In this document: positions 1 through 12,149 of the stretch, in pieces
How the letters are laid out: every line of letters starts with the position of its first letter
Numbering within the stretch: position 1 is the first letter of the stretch
Source of the DNA: Rana temporaria
Lineage: Eukaryota; Chordata; Amphibia; Anura; Ranidae
Direction: 5' to 3'
DNA length: 64,000 bases
Assembly: GCF_905171775.1 (NCBI RefSeq)
Contig: NC_053490.1
Coordinates: 14,631,167-14,695,166 of the forward strand
Translations under genes and position numbers: made by a program
The notes under the pieces: generated by a model
What the model was told of the DNA's origin: nothing
Database searches by the model: none
The model's input: the letters and a program-made list of their open reading frames with translations, nothing else

Positions 1-1545
1 CCTGTAGTATGTCTGCAGTCACTGACTATGACCTGTATTATGTCTGCAGTCTCTGACCATCTCATGTAGTATGTCTGCAGTCTCTGACCATCTCCTGTAG
101 TATGTCTGCAGTCACTGACTATGACCTGTAGTATGTCTGCAGTCTCTGACCATCTCCTGTAGTATGTCTGCAGTCTCTGACCGTCGAATGTAGTATGTCT
201 GCAGTCTCTGACCATCTCCTGTAGTATGTCTGCAGTATCTGATCATCTCCTATAGTATGTCTGCAGTCTCTGACCATCTCATGTAGTATGTCTGCAGTCT
301 CTGACCATCTCGTGTAGTATGTCTGCAGTCTCTAAACATCACCTTTATTATGTCTGCAGTCTCTGACCATCTCCTGTAGTATGTCTGCAGTCACTGACTA
401 TGACCTGTAGTATGTCTGCAGTCTCTGACCATCTCCTGTAGTGTGTCTGCAGTATCTGATCATCTCCTATAGTATGTCTGCAGTCTCTGACCATCTCATG
501 TAGTATGTCTGTAGTCTCTAAACATCACCTTTATTATGTCTGCAGTCTCTGACCATCTCCTGTAGTATGTCTGCAGTCTCTGACCATCTCATGTAGTATG
601 TCTGCAGTCTCTGACCATCTCGTGTAGTATGTCTGCAGTCTCTAAACATCACCTGTATTATGTCTGCAGTCTCTGACCATCTCCTGTAGTATGTCTGCAG
701 TCTCTGACCATCTCCTGTAGTATGTCTGCAGTCTCTGACCGTCGAATGTAGTATGTCTGCAGTCACTGACTATGACCTGTAGTATGTCTGCAGTCTCTGA
801 CCATCTCCTGTAGTGTGTCTGCAGTATCTGATCATCTCCTATAGTATGTCTGCAGTCTCTGACCATCTCATGTAGTATGTCTGCAGTCTCTGACCATCTC
901 ATGTAGTATGTCTGTAGTCTCTAAACATCACCTTTATTATGTCTGCAGTCTCTGACCATCTCCTGTAGTATGTCTGCAGTCTCTGACCATCTCATGTAGT
1001 ATGTCTGCAGTCTCTGACCATCTCGTGTAGTATGTCTGCAGTCTCTAAACATCACCTGTATTATGTCTGCAGTCTCTGACCATCTCCTGTAGTATGTCTG
1101 CAGTCTCTGACCGTCGAATGTAGTATGTCTGCAGTCACTGACTATGACCTGTAGTATGTCTGCAGTCTCTGACCATCTCCTGTAGTGTGTCTGCAGTATC
1201 TGATCATCTCCTATAGTATGTCTGCAGTCTCTGACCATCTCATGTAGTATGTCTGCAGTCTCTGACCATCTCATGTAGTATGTCTGTAGTCTCTAAACAT
1301 CACCTTTATTATGTCTGCAGTCTCTGACCATCTCCTGTATTATGTCTGCAGTCTCTGACCATCTCCTATAGTATGTCTGCAGTCTCTGACCATCTCATGT
1401 AGTATGTCTGTAGTCTCTAAACATCACCTTTATTATGTCTGCAGTCTCTGACCATCTCATGTAGTATGTCTGTAGTCTCTAAACATCACCTTTATTATGT
1501 CTGCAGTCTCTGACCGTCTCTTGTAGTATGTCTGCAGTTTCTGAT
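1..1545. repeat. 31-bp minisatellite array
   Basis: About 50 tandem copies of a 31-bp unit, nearly all with a PstI site (CTGCAG) inside the phrase TATGTCTGCAGTCTCTGACC. Variant monomers (ending in ACTATGAC, CGTCGAATG or AAACATCACC) recur in a fixed order, so blocks of 12-13 monomers (372-403 bp) repeat. The array runs off the left edge. Short minus-strand frames inside it are repeat artefacts. Confidence 0.95.
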
Positions 1546-2188
1546 CGGGACAGTCCCTCCAAATCAGGGACAGTTGGGATCTACCACGTGTCCTGAATTG
1601 CCCGGGGCAGTCCCACATTTTGAAAGTCTGCTCTGGGTCCCTGGCAGCTTCATTCTGGGACAATACAGTGTCCCGAAATGAAACTGACACAGCCATGGGG
1701 GGGGGGGGGGGCGGACTGGGCCCGGGGGGCAGGCCACGGCCACCGCATCGCTGCTTTACTCACTGACAGTACTTGTCCTGCCCAGCCGAGACCCATTTTA
1801 CCTTCTTTCATCGCTGGCTCTACACTGCCCTAAACTGGTTGCTAGGTCTACCTGCCGCCTGGCGTCTAGCAACCAGTGAGGTCTTATCACCACAGAGCGA
1901 GGCTGAGGCCCCAGCATTCAGCGTGGAGGAGGATTCAACGTCCTCCTCCTCCTCCTCCGGGCCAATCTGATGCCCCCAAAAAAGGCCGCCACATCACCGC
2001 TTTGCACACTGACAGTACTTGTCCTGAATGTCTGGAGGAGCACAATCCCTGCCCCCTGCTTGTGATTGGAGAAATCATAAATCCCACCTCTTGTGTCCAA
2101 TCACTGTGCTGTGATTCGTTACAGCACAAGCTGATTTTTGGGAAGGGAAGGTGTCCCTGAATGGTAGTTTGGAAATGTGGTCACCCTA
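1546..2188. mobile_element. Fragment of a TAGGGTGACC-ended DNA transposon
   Basis: The right end reads GGTCACCCTA. The body (CGGGACAGTCCC-type words, AATACAGTGTCCC, GATTTTTGGGAAGGG, TGAATGGTAGTTTGG) matches the complete copy at 46411-46777. The left terminus is missing, cut at the minisatellite border. A GC-rich insertion with a G homopolymer (about 1697-1960) separates the two conserved halves. No transposase frame is present, so it is non-autonomous. The superfamily was not decided. Confidence 0.7.
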
Positions 2189-2229
2189 GTGTCATGAGGC
2201 ACTGACTGCACAGAGGACAGGAGGAGAGA

Positions 2230-3890
2230 TGGGAGGAGGACACATCCTTAGATCACAGGGGTTCATGCTGGGACTTATAGTCCTTCACTTTTGGGGGCTG
2301 TAACTCAGAAAAAAGTGGAGGACTACTACAGGTCCCAGCATGAACCCCTCAGGGCTGAAAATGTGACACCCCCAACTAGTGAAGAACTATAAATCCCAGC
2401 ATGAACCTGTGAAATCTAAGGGTTTACACCCTTAGAGCTCAAGGGTTCATGCTGGGACTTGTAGTCTTTACATTTTGAGGGGGAATCACACCCATAGATC
2501 TCAGGGGTTCATGCTGGGACTTGTAATCCATCACTTTGGGGGGGGGGGGTCACATCCTTAGATATGAGGGGTTCATGCTGGGACTTGTAGTCTATCACTT
2601 TTGGGGGGTCACATCCTTAGATTTCAGGGGTTCATGCTGGGACTTGTAGTCCATCACTTTTGGGGGGTCACATACTTAGATTTCAGGGGTTCATGCTGGG
2701 ACTTGTAATCCATCACTTTGGGGGGGGGGGGTCACATCCTTAGATATGAGGGGTTCATGCTGGGACTTGTAGTCTATCACTTTTGGGGGGTCACATCCTT
2801 AGATTTCAGGGGTTCATGCTGGGACTTGTAGTCCATCACTTTTGGGGGGTCACATACTTAGATTTCAGGGGTTCATGCTGGGACTTGTAGTCCATCACTT
2901 TTGGGGGGTCACATACTTAGATTTCAGGGGTTCATGCTGGGACTTGTAGTCCATCACTTTTTGGGGGTCACATCCTTAGATTTCAGGGGTTTGTGCTGGG
3001 ACTTGTAGTCCTTCAATTTTGGGGGGTAGTCACACCCATAGATATCAGGGGTTCATGCTGGGATTTGTAGTGCTTCAATTTGGAGGGTCACATCCGCAGG
3101 TCTCAAGGGTTCATGCTGGGACTTGTAGTCTATCACTTTTGGGGGGGTCAGATCTTTGGATATCAGGGGTTCAAGCTGGGACTTGTAGTCCTTCACTTTT
3201 GGGGAATGTGACCCCCAAAAGTGAAGGACTACAGGTCTCAGCATGAATCCCTCAGAGCTTAAGATGTGACGCAACTCCCCCCCCCCCACCAACTAGGGAA
3301 CAACTACAGCTCCCAGCATGAACCCATGAAATCTATGGGATAACACCCTTAGATCTCAGGGGTTCATGCTGGGACTTGTAGTGCTTAAATTTTGGGGGGT
3401 GGGGGAGTCACATCCATAGATCTCAGGAGATAATGCTGGGGCTTGTAGTCCTTCAATTTTTCTTGGGGGGGGGGGGTCACATCCATAGATATCAGGGGTC
3501 CATGTTGGGACTTGTAGTCCATCACTTTTGGAGGGAAGACACATCCTTAGACATCATGGGTTCATGTTGGGACTTGTAGTCCATCACTTTTGTGATGGGG
3601 GGGGGTCACATCCTTAGATATCAGGGGTCCATGTTGGGACTTGTAGTCCATCACTTTTGTGATGGGGGGGGGTCACATCCTTAGATATCAGGGGTCCATG
3701 TTGGGACTTGTAGTCCATCACTTTTGGGGGGGGTCACATCTTTAGATATCAGGGGTCCATGTTGGGACTTGTAGTCCATCACTTTTTGGGGGGCAAGACA
3801 CATCCTTAGACATCATGAGTTCATGTTGGGACTTGTAGTCCATCACTTTTTGGGGGGGGGGTCACATCCTTAGATATCAGGGGTCCATGA
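2230..3890. repeat. 59-bp minisatellite carrying ZNF143-like motifs
   Basis: A tandem array with a period of about 59 bp. Each unit contains TTCATGCTGGGACTTGTAGT followed by a T and G run and CACATCCTTAGAT. About 22 units lie in one orientation and about 4 in the other (near 2330, 2390, 3227 and 3304). The reverse complement, ACTACAAGTCCCAGCATG, closely resembles the vertebrate ZNF143/STAF (SBS) binding sequence. The array lies 0.5-2.1 kb upstream of the candidate first exon. The array is seen directly; binding is inferred from motif likeness only. Confidence 0.9.
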
Positions 3891-4329
3891 CACCCACCAC
3901 AAAAATTGGCAAAAAAAAAAAATTCAACCAATGAATGAGCTTACGTTCATATGTCTGTAAACGCCATATATGCGTAAACGCACATAAATAGTAATAACAC
4001 ACAAAATGTGCATTATTTTTACTCTGGATTTTTTTTTTTTGCTTCTGGAGGAAAGATCCGGCGTAGATGGGAGTGTTTCTCTCAGCCGCGTACATGCAGC
4101 CTTGGTGACCGGCGCTGTCATCACATTGGGTGACGTTATATCAGTCCCGCGTCTTGTGTGTGAGATGAGAGATCCCTCCTCCCGGGTGATCCGTATGGAT
4201 AATAGAAATGGTGGGATCTCCCGGGAGGGAATACACAAAGACACTTGTCCACATTCAAGGCTTCACTAATCTGTACAGCAAACACAATGTGACCGATGAG
4301 GAATTCATTACACAAGAACTGCGTCCCTC
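3891..4329. other. Non-repetitive stretch upstream of candidate exon 1
   Basis: No convincing reading frame. It contains an AT-rich part (3900-4040), then moderately GC-rich sequence with a CRE-like TGACGTTA near 4131 and several CCTCCC/CCCGGG words. Unlike its surroundings it is not tandemly repeated, so it could be promoter sequence. That is a weak inference from position. Confidence 0.3.
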
Positions 4330-4407
4330 CCCTCCCCCTCCCTACTTCCTCCTCAGCGTTCTCCTTCCTCTCAGTGTCAGCTGTCTGGGGAGAGCGCAGG
4401 ATCACAG
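4330..4407 (+). other. Candidate non-coding first exon of the ALDH3B-like gene
   Basis: The ATG exon (19719) begins only 4 bases upstream of the ATG, after an acceptor AG, so the 5' UTR must continue in an upstream exon. The only non-repetitive donor candidate I found upstream is CACAG|GTAATA at 4407/4408, preceded by a pyrimidine-rich block and CAGCTGTCTGGGGAGAGCG. The 5' limit is unknown and is set here arbitrarily at the pyrimidine-rich block. If real, intron 1 is about 15.3 kb. The true first exon could equally lie left of the window. Confidence 0.25.
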
Positions 4408-4419
4408 GTAATACAATCT

Positions 4420-7400
4420 ACTGCATTCACCACACACTGCCTGGAATCTGTACACACTGAGACACACACTGCCTGGAATCTCTACACACTGAGACACACA
4501 CTGCCTGGAATCTCTACACACTGAGACACACACTGACTGGAATCTGTACACACTGAGCCACACATTGCCTGGAATCTCTACACACTGAGCCACACACTGC
4601 CTGGAATCTGTACACACTGAGCCACACACTGCCTGGAATCTCTACACACTGAGCCACACACTGCCTGGAATCTCTACACACTGAGCCACACACTGCCTGG
4701 AATCTCTACACACTGAGCCACACACTGCCTGAAATCTCTACACACTGCCTGGAATCTGTACACACTGAGACACACACTGCCTGGAATCTGTACACACTGA
4801 GCCACACACTGCCTGGAATCTGTACACACTGAGCCACACACTGCCTGGAATCTCTACACACTGAGCCACACACTGCCTGGAATCTCTACACACTGCTTGG
4901 AATCTCTACACACTGAGCCACACACTGCCTGGAATCTCTACACACTGAGCCACACACTGCCTGCATTCACTACACACTGAGCCACACACTGCCTGGAATC
5001 TCTACACACTGAGCCACACACTGCCTGGAATCTCTACACACTGCTTGGAATCTCTACACACTGAGCCACACACTGCCTGGAATCTCTACACACTGAGCCA
5101 CACACTGCCTGCATTCACTACACACTGAGCCACACACTGCCTGGAATCTGTACACACTGAGACACACACTGCCTGGAATCTGTACACACTGAGCCACACA
5201 CTGCCTGGAATCTCTACACACTGAGCCGCACACTGCCTGCATTCACTACACACTGAGCCACACACTGCCTGGAATCTCTACACACTGCTTGGAATCTCTA
5301 CACACTGAGCCACACACTGCCTGGAATCTCTACACACTGAGCCACACACTGCCTGGAATCTCTACACACTGAGCCACACACTGCCTGAAATCTCTACACA
5401 CTGCCTGGAATCTGTACACACTGAGCCACACACTGCCTGGAATCTCTACACACTGAGCCATACACTGCCTGCATGCTGTATACACTGAGCTACACACTGC
5501 CTGGAATCTGTACACACTGAGACACACACTGCCTGGAATCTCTACACACTGAGCCACACACTGCCTGGAATCTGTACACACTGAGCCACACACTGCCTGG
5601 AATCTCTACACACTGAGCCACACACTGCCTGGAATCTCTACACACTGAGCCATACACTGCCTGCATGCTGTATACACTGAGCTACACACTGCCTGGAATC
5701 TGTACACACTGAGACACACACTGCCTGTAATCTCTACACACTGAGCCACACACTGCCTGTAATCTCTACACACTGAGACACACACTGCCTGTAATCTCTA
5801 CACACTGAGCCACACACTGCCTGCAGGCTGTACACACTGAGCCACACACTGCCTGGAATCTCTACACACTGAGCCACACACTGCCTGGAGTCTCTACACA
5901 CTGAGCCACACACTGCCTGGAATCTCTACACACTGAGACACACACTGCCTGTAATCTCTACACACTGAGACACACACTGCCTGGAATCTGTACACACTGA
6001 GACATACACTGCCTGGAATCTGTACACACTGAGCCACACACTGCCTGGAATCTGTACACACTGAGCCACACACTGCCTGCAGGCTGTACACACTGAGCCA
6101 CACACTGCCTGGAATCTCTACACACTGAGCCACACACTGCCTGGAATCTCTACACACTGAGCCACACACTGCCTGGAATCTCTACACACTGAGACACACA
6201 CTGCCTGGAATCTGTACACACTGAGACACACACTGCCTGGAATCTGTACACACTGAGACACACACTGCCTGGAATCTGTACACACTGAGCCACACACTGA
6301 CTGCAGGCTGTACACACTGAGTCACACACTGCCTGGAATCTCTACACACTGAGCCACACACTGCCTGGAATCTCTACACACTGAGCCACACACTGCCTGG
6401 AATCTGTACACACTGAGACACACACTGCCTGGAATCAGTACACACTGAGCCACACACTGCCTGGAATCTGTACACACTGAGCCACACACTGCCTGGAATC
6501 TCTACACACTGAGCCACACACTGCCTGGAATCTCTACACACTGAGCCACACACTGCCTGGAATCTGTACACACTGAGGCACACACTGCCTGGAATCTGTA
6601 CACACTGAGCCACACACTGCCTGGAATCTCTACACACTGAGCCACACACTGCCTGGAATCTCTACACACTGAGCCACACACTGCCTGGAATCTCTACACA
6701 CTGAGCCACACACTGCCTGAAATCTCTACACACTGCCTGGAATCTGTACACACTGAGACACACACTGCCTGGAATCTGTACACACTGAGCCACACACTGC
6801 CTGGAATCTGTACACACTGAGCCACACACTGCCTGGAATCTCTACACACTGAGCCACACACTGCCTGGAATCTCTACACACTGCTTGGAATCTCTACACA
6901 CTGAGCCACACACTGCCTGGAATCTCTACACACTGAGCCACACACTGCCTGCATTCACTACACACTGAGCCACACACTGCCTGGAATCTCTACACACTGA
7001 GACACACACTGCCTGGAATCTCTACACACTGCTTGGAATCTCTACACACTGAGCCACACACTGCCTGGAATCTCTACACACTGAGCCACACACTGCCTGC
7101 ATTCACTACACACTGAGCCACACACTGCCTGGAATCTGTACACACTGAGACACACACTGCCTGGAATCTGTACACACTGAGCCACACACTGCCTGGAATC
7201 TCTACACACTGAGCCGCACACTGCCTGCATTCACTACACACTGAGCCACACACTGCCTGGAATCTCTACACACTGCTTGGAATCTCTACACACTGAGCCA
7301 CACACTGCCTGGAATCTCTACACACTGAGCCACACACTGCCTGGAATCTCTACACACTGAGCCACACACTGCCTGAAATCTCTACACACTGCCTGGAATC

Positions 7401-10146
7401 TGTACACACTGAGCCACACACTGCCTGGAATCTCTACACACTGAGCCATACACTGCCTGCATGCTGTATACACTGAGCTACACACTGCCTGGAATCTGTA
7501 CACACTGAGACACACACTGCCTGGAATCTCTACACACTGAGCCACACACTGCCTGGAATCTGTACACACTGAGCCACACACTGCCTGGAATCTCTACACA
7601 CTGAGCCACACACTGCCTGGAATCTCTACACACTGAGCCATACACTGCCTGCATGCTGTATACACTGAGCTACACACTGCCTGGAATCTGTACACACTGA
7701 GCCACACACTGCCTGCAGGCTGTACACACTGAGCCACACACTGCCTGGAATCTCTACACACTGAGCCACACACTGCCTGGAGTCTCTACACACTGAGCCA
7801 CACACTGCCTGGAATCTCTACACACTGAGACACACACTGCCTGTAATCTCTACACACTGAGACACACACTGCCTGGAATCTGTACACACTGAGACATACA
7901 CTGCCTGGAATCTGTACACACTGAGCCACACACTGCCTGGAATCTGTACACACTGAGCCACACACTGCCTGCAGGCTGTACACACTGAGCCACACACTGC
8001 CTGGAATCTCTACACACTGAGCCACACACTGCCTGGAATCTCTACACACTGAGCCACACACTGCCTGGAATCTCTACACACTGAGACACACACTGCCTGG
8101 AATCTGTACACACTGAGACACACACTGCCTGGAATCTGTACACACTGAGACACACACTGCCTGGAATCTGTACACACTGAGCCACACACTGACTGCAGGC
8201 TGTACACACTGAGCCACACACTGCCTGGAATCTCTACACACTGAGCCACACACTGCCTGGAATCTCTACACACTGAGCCACACACTGCCTGGAATCTGTA
8301 CACACTGAGACACACACTGCCTGGAATCAGTACACACTGAGCCACACACTGCCTGGAATCTGTACACACTGAGCCACACACTGCCTGGAATCTCTACACA
8401 CTGAGCCACACACTGCCTGGAATCTGTACACACTGAGCCACACACTGCCTGGAATCTGTACACACTGAGGCACACACTGCCTGGAATCTGTACACACTGA
8501 GCCACACACTGCCTGGAATCTCTACACACTGAGCCACACACTGCCTGGAATCTCTACACACTGAGCCACACACTGCCTGGAATCTGTACACACTGAGACA
8601 CACACTGCCTGGAATCTCTACACACTGAGCCACACACTGCCTGGAATCTCTACACACTGAGCCACACACTGCCTGGAATCTGTACACACTGAGCCACACA
8701 CTGCCTGCAGGCTGTATACACTGAGCCACACACTGCCTGGAATCTCTACACACTGAGCCACACACTGCCTGCAGGCTGTATACACTGAGCCACACACTGC
8801 CTGGAATCTCTACACACTGAGCCACACACTGCCTGCATTCACTACACACTGCCTGGAATCTCTACACACTGAGCCACACACTGCCTGCATTCACTACACA
8901 CTGAGCCACACACTGCCTGCATTCACTACACACTGCCTGGAATCTCTACACACTGAGCCACACACTGCCTGGAATCTCTACACACTGAGACACACACTGC
9001 CTGGAATCTGTACACACTGCCTGGAATCTGTACACACTGAGCCACACACTGCCCGGAATCTGTACACACTGAGCCACAAACTGCCTGCATTCACTACACA
9101 CTGAGTCACACACTGCCTGGAATCTGTACACACTGAGCCACACACTGCCTGGAATCTCTACACACTGAGCCACACACTGCCTGGAATCTCTACACACTGA
9201 TAGACACACACTGCCTGGAATCTGTACACACTGAGACACACACTGCCTGGAATCTCTACACACTGAGACACACACTGCCTGGAATCTGTACACACTGCCT
9301 GGAATCTGTACACACTGAGCCACACACTGCCCGGAATCTGTACACACTGAGCCACAAACTGCCTGCATTCACTACACACTGAGCCACACACTGCCTGGAA
9401 TCTGTACACACTGAGCCACACACTGCCTGGAATCTCTACACACTGACCCACACACTGCCTGGAATCTCTACACACTGAGACACACACTGCCTGGAATCTC
9501 TACACACTGAGACACACACTGCCTGGAATCTCTACACAGACACACACTGCCTGGAATCTCTACACACTGAGCCACACACTGCCCGGAATCTGTACACACT
9601 GAGCCACACACTGCCTGGAATCTCTACACACTGAGCCACACACTGCCTGGAATCTCTACACACTGAGCCACACACTGCCTGGAATCTCTACACACTGAGC
9701 TACACACTGCCTGGAATCTGTACACACTGAGCCACACACTGCCTGGAATCTCTACACACTGAGCCACACACTGCCTGGAATCTGTACACACTGCCTGGAA
9801 TCTGTACACACTGAGCCACACACTGCCCGGAATCTGTACACACTGAGCCACAAACTGCCTGCATTCACTACACACTGAGTCACACACTGCCTGGAATCTG
9901 TACACACTGAGCCACACACTGCCTGGAATCTGTACACACTGAGCCACACACTGCCTGGAATCTCTACACACTGAGCCACACACTGCCTGGAATCTCTACA
10001 CACTGATAGACACACACTGCCTGGAATCTGTACACACTGAGACACACACTGCCTGGAATCTCTACACACTGAGCCACACACTGCCTGGAATCTGTATACA
10101 CTGAGCCACACACTTCCTGCATTCACTAAACACTGATAGACACACT
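4420..10146. repeat. 32-bp minisatellite array, left part
   Basis: About 180 copies of a 32-bp unit with the core CACACTGCCTGGAATCTCTA then CACACTGAGC. Variants (CTGTACACA, GAGACACA, CTGCATTCACTA, CTGCAGGCTG) form higher-order patterns. A block of about 2 kb is duplicated in tandem: 4640-6650 and 6628-8541 are nearly identical at an offset of 1988 bp, falling to 1892 bp after a 96-bp deletion near 7690. The array is interrupted at 10147 by a MITE and resumes at 10861. Confidence 0.95.
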
Positions 10147-10860
10147 GGGCCGGATTCAGATACCTGAGCGTATCTATCCGGCCGGCGTAACGTATCCTAG
10201 ATACGCCGCTCTAACTTTGGGCGCAAGTTCCGTATTCAGAAAGAACTTGCGCCCTAAGTTACGGCGGCGTAACGTATGTGGGCCGCGTAAGCCCGCCTAA
10301 TTCAAATGGGGATGTTGGGGGCGTGTTTTATTTAAATTTACGTTTTTTTTAACGGCGCATGCGCCGTTCGTGAAAAAATCCCAGTGCGCATGCTCGAAAA
10401 TCCGCCGCAAAACGTCATTGCTTTCGACGTGAACGTAAATTACGTCCAGCCCTATTCGCGAACGACTTACTCAAACGACGTAAAATTTCAAAACTCGGCA
10501 CAGGAACAACAGCCATACTTAACATTAGCTACGTCTCATATAGCAGGGGTAACTTTACACCGGAAAAAGCCTAACGTAAACGACTTAAAAAAGGCGCCTG
10601 GCCGGACGTACGTTTCTGAATCGGCGTAAATACCTAATTAGCATATTCCTCACGTAACTATACAGAAGCGCCACCTAGCGGCCAGCGTAAATATGCAGCC
10701 TAAGATACGACGGTGTAAGACACTTACACCAGTCGGATCTTAGGGATATCTATGCGTAACTGATTCTCTGAGTCAGGCGCATAGATACGACCGACCACAC
10801 TCAGAGATACGACGGCGTATCAGGAGATACGCCGTCGTATCTCTTTTCTGAATCCGGGCC
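10147..10860. mobile_element. MITE 1 of the GGCCCAGATTCA family, complete
   Basis: 714 bp, inserted in the 32-bp array, which supplies exact borders. The ends are GGGCCGGATTCAG and CTGAATCCGGGCC, flanked by a 3-bp direct duplication ACT (10144-10146 and 10861-10863). CpG-rich body with strong internal hairpins. It shares the word GCGCCACCTAGCGGCC (near 10668) and CGAACGACTTAC/CAAACGACGTAAA words with the other copies. No transposase frame. Harbinger-like by ends and by 3-bp duplication length, but the target is not TWA. Confidence 0.85.
10667..10681 (-). promoter_or_regulatory. CTCF-core-like motif in MITE 1
   Basis: The minus strand reads CCGCTAGGTGGCGCT, which fits the vertebrate CTCF core CCNNNAGRKGGCRSY. 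The same word recurs at 17744, 25975, 42297, 45709 and 58700 in other MITE copies. Occupancy is not shown by sequence. Confidence 0.4.
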
Positions 10861-11500
10861 ACTGCCTGGAATCTCTACACACTGAGCCACACACTGCCTG
10901 GAATCTCTACACACTAAGCCACACACTGCCTGGAATCTGTACACACTGAGCCACACACTGCCTGGAATCTCTACACACTAAGCCACACACTGCCTGGAAT
11001 CTCTACACACTGAGCCACACACTGCCTGCAGGCTGTATACACTGAGCCACACACTGCCTGCAGGCTGTATACACTGAGACACACACTGCCTGGAATCTCT
11101 ACACACTGAGCCACACACTGTATGCTGTATACACTGAGCCACACACCTCATGCTGTATATACTGAGCCTCCCACTTTATGCTGTGCACTTTAAGCCACTA
11201 ACTTGGTGTATTATAAGCAGATACACACTGTATCCTGTACACACTGAGTCACCCATTGCCTGCATACTTTACACAGCAAGCCATGTGCTGTATATTGAAC
11301 ACACTGAGCCACATGCGGCTTGTGTTTTGTATACACTCAGCCACATACTGTATACTCTACACATGAAGCCACAGGCTGTATGCTATACACACAGCACATA
11401 CTGTACCCATCGAGCCACACACTGTATCCTGTATACAATGAGCCACATACTGCCTGTATCCTAGGATCCGGTATGTACTGCTTGTATTCTATGTATTCTT
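10861..11500. repeat. 32-bp minisatellite array, right decayed part
   Basis: Direct continuation of the array beyond MITE 1. Units stay clear to about 11130, then decay into irregular TGTATACTGAGCCACACACTG-like units to about 11500. Short plus-strand frames here are repeat artefacts. Confidence 0.85.
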
Positions 11501-12149
11501 TTTTGGCGCACACTGTGCTGGGATTGCACTCCTCACTCCTGTGTGTGTCAGCGGCGCGCTCTCTGTACCCACTGATGCCCAAACCTCTGCACATTCATAC
11601 TGTAATGACTGTATTCGTATTGTAATATTGTAAAATATTTGTGAAGCAATTTTTGCAATATACCAAAACCTCCCGACATCCATACAATACACACACTATC
11701 AATAAAGTGTTATGTAATTACAGAAAATAACATAGCTCTCTTCCGGGGAAAGCAATGTGCCAGCTGGTAACACTCCAGGGTGGAGCTCACAGGATTCAAA
11801 TTCTGTGCCCAGTGCCAGGGAAACAACGCCAGCTCTGATAAACCAAGACAAAGACTCCAATCACAAACTGGGTGTTATCCGAGATCTCTGGAATCCGATT
11901 CAGTATTGTAGAGGATAAAGGCCTCCATGTCCCATGATAACCCCACCTATTCCTCATTAATGTCCCACCACAGATGTAGCTTATATAGTTTGATGTCCCA
12001 TATTTTCATTCCAGGCCTGTTCAATGCACCAATGTCTCCTATGTCCTGCAGATGACCTCCTATGTTTATTTTATGTCCCGCACTGTCCTTCTTTGTACTA
12101 GAGTTGCACTACTTTGGTCTTCTTTGCTAATTTTTTGTCCACTGATCTC
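11501..12149. other. No gene seen between two minisatellites
   Basis: Single-copy-looking sequence. It contains an AATAAA-like word (CAATAAAGTG at about 11700) but no supported frame, RNA gene or transposon ends. The last 130 bases grade into the 26-bp array. Confidence 0.5.

Noticed and set aside
1..11130. Regular direct repeats that could suggest CRISPR or a centromeric satellite
   Set aside because: Units are contiguous without unique spacers, in a vertebrate intronic or intergenic setting. Array sizes are minisatellite-like.
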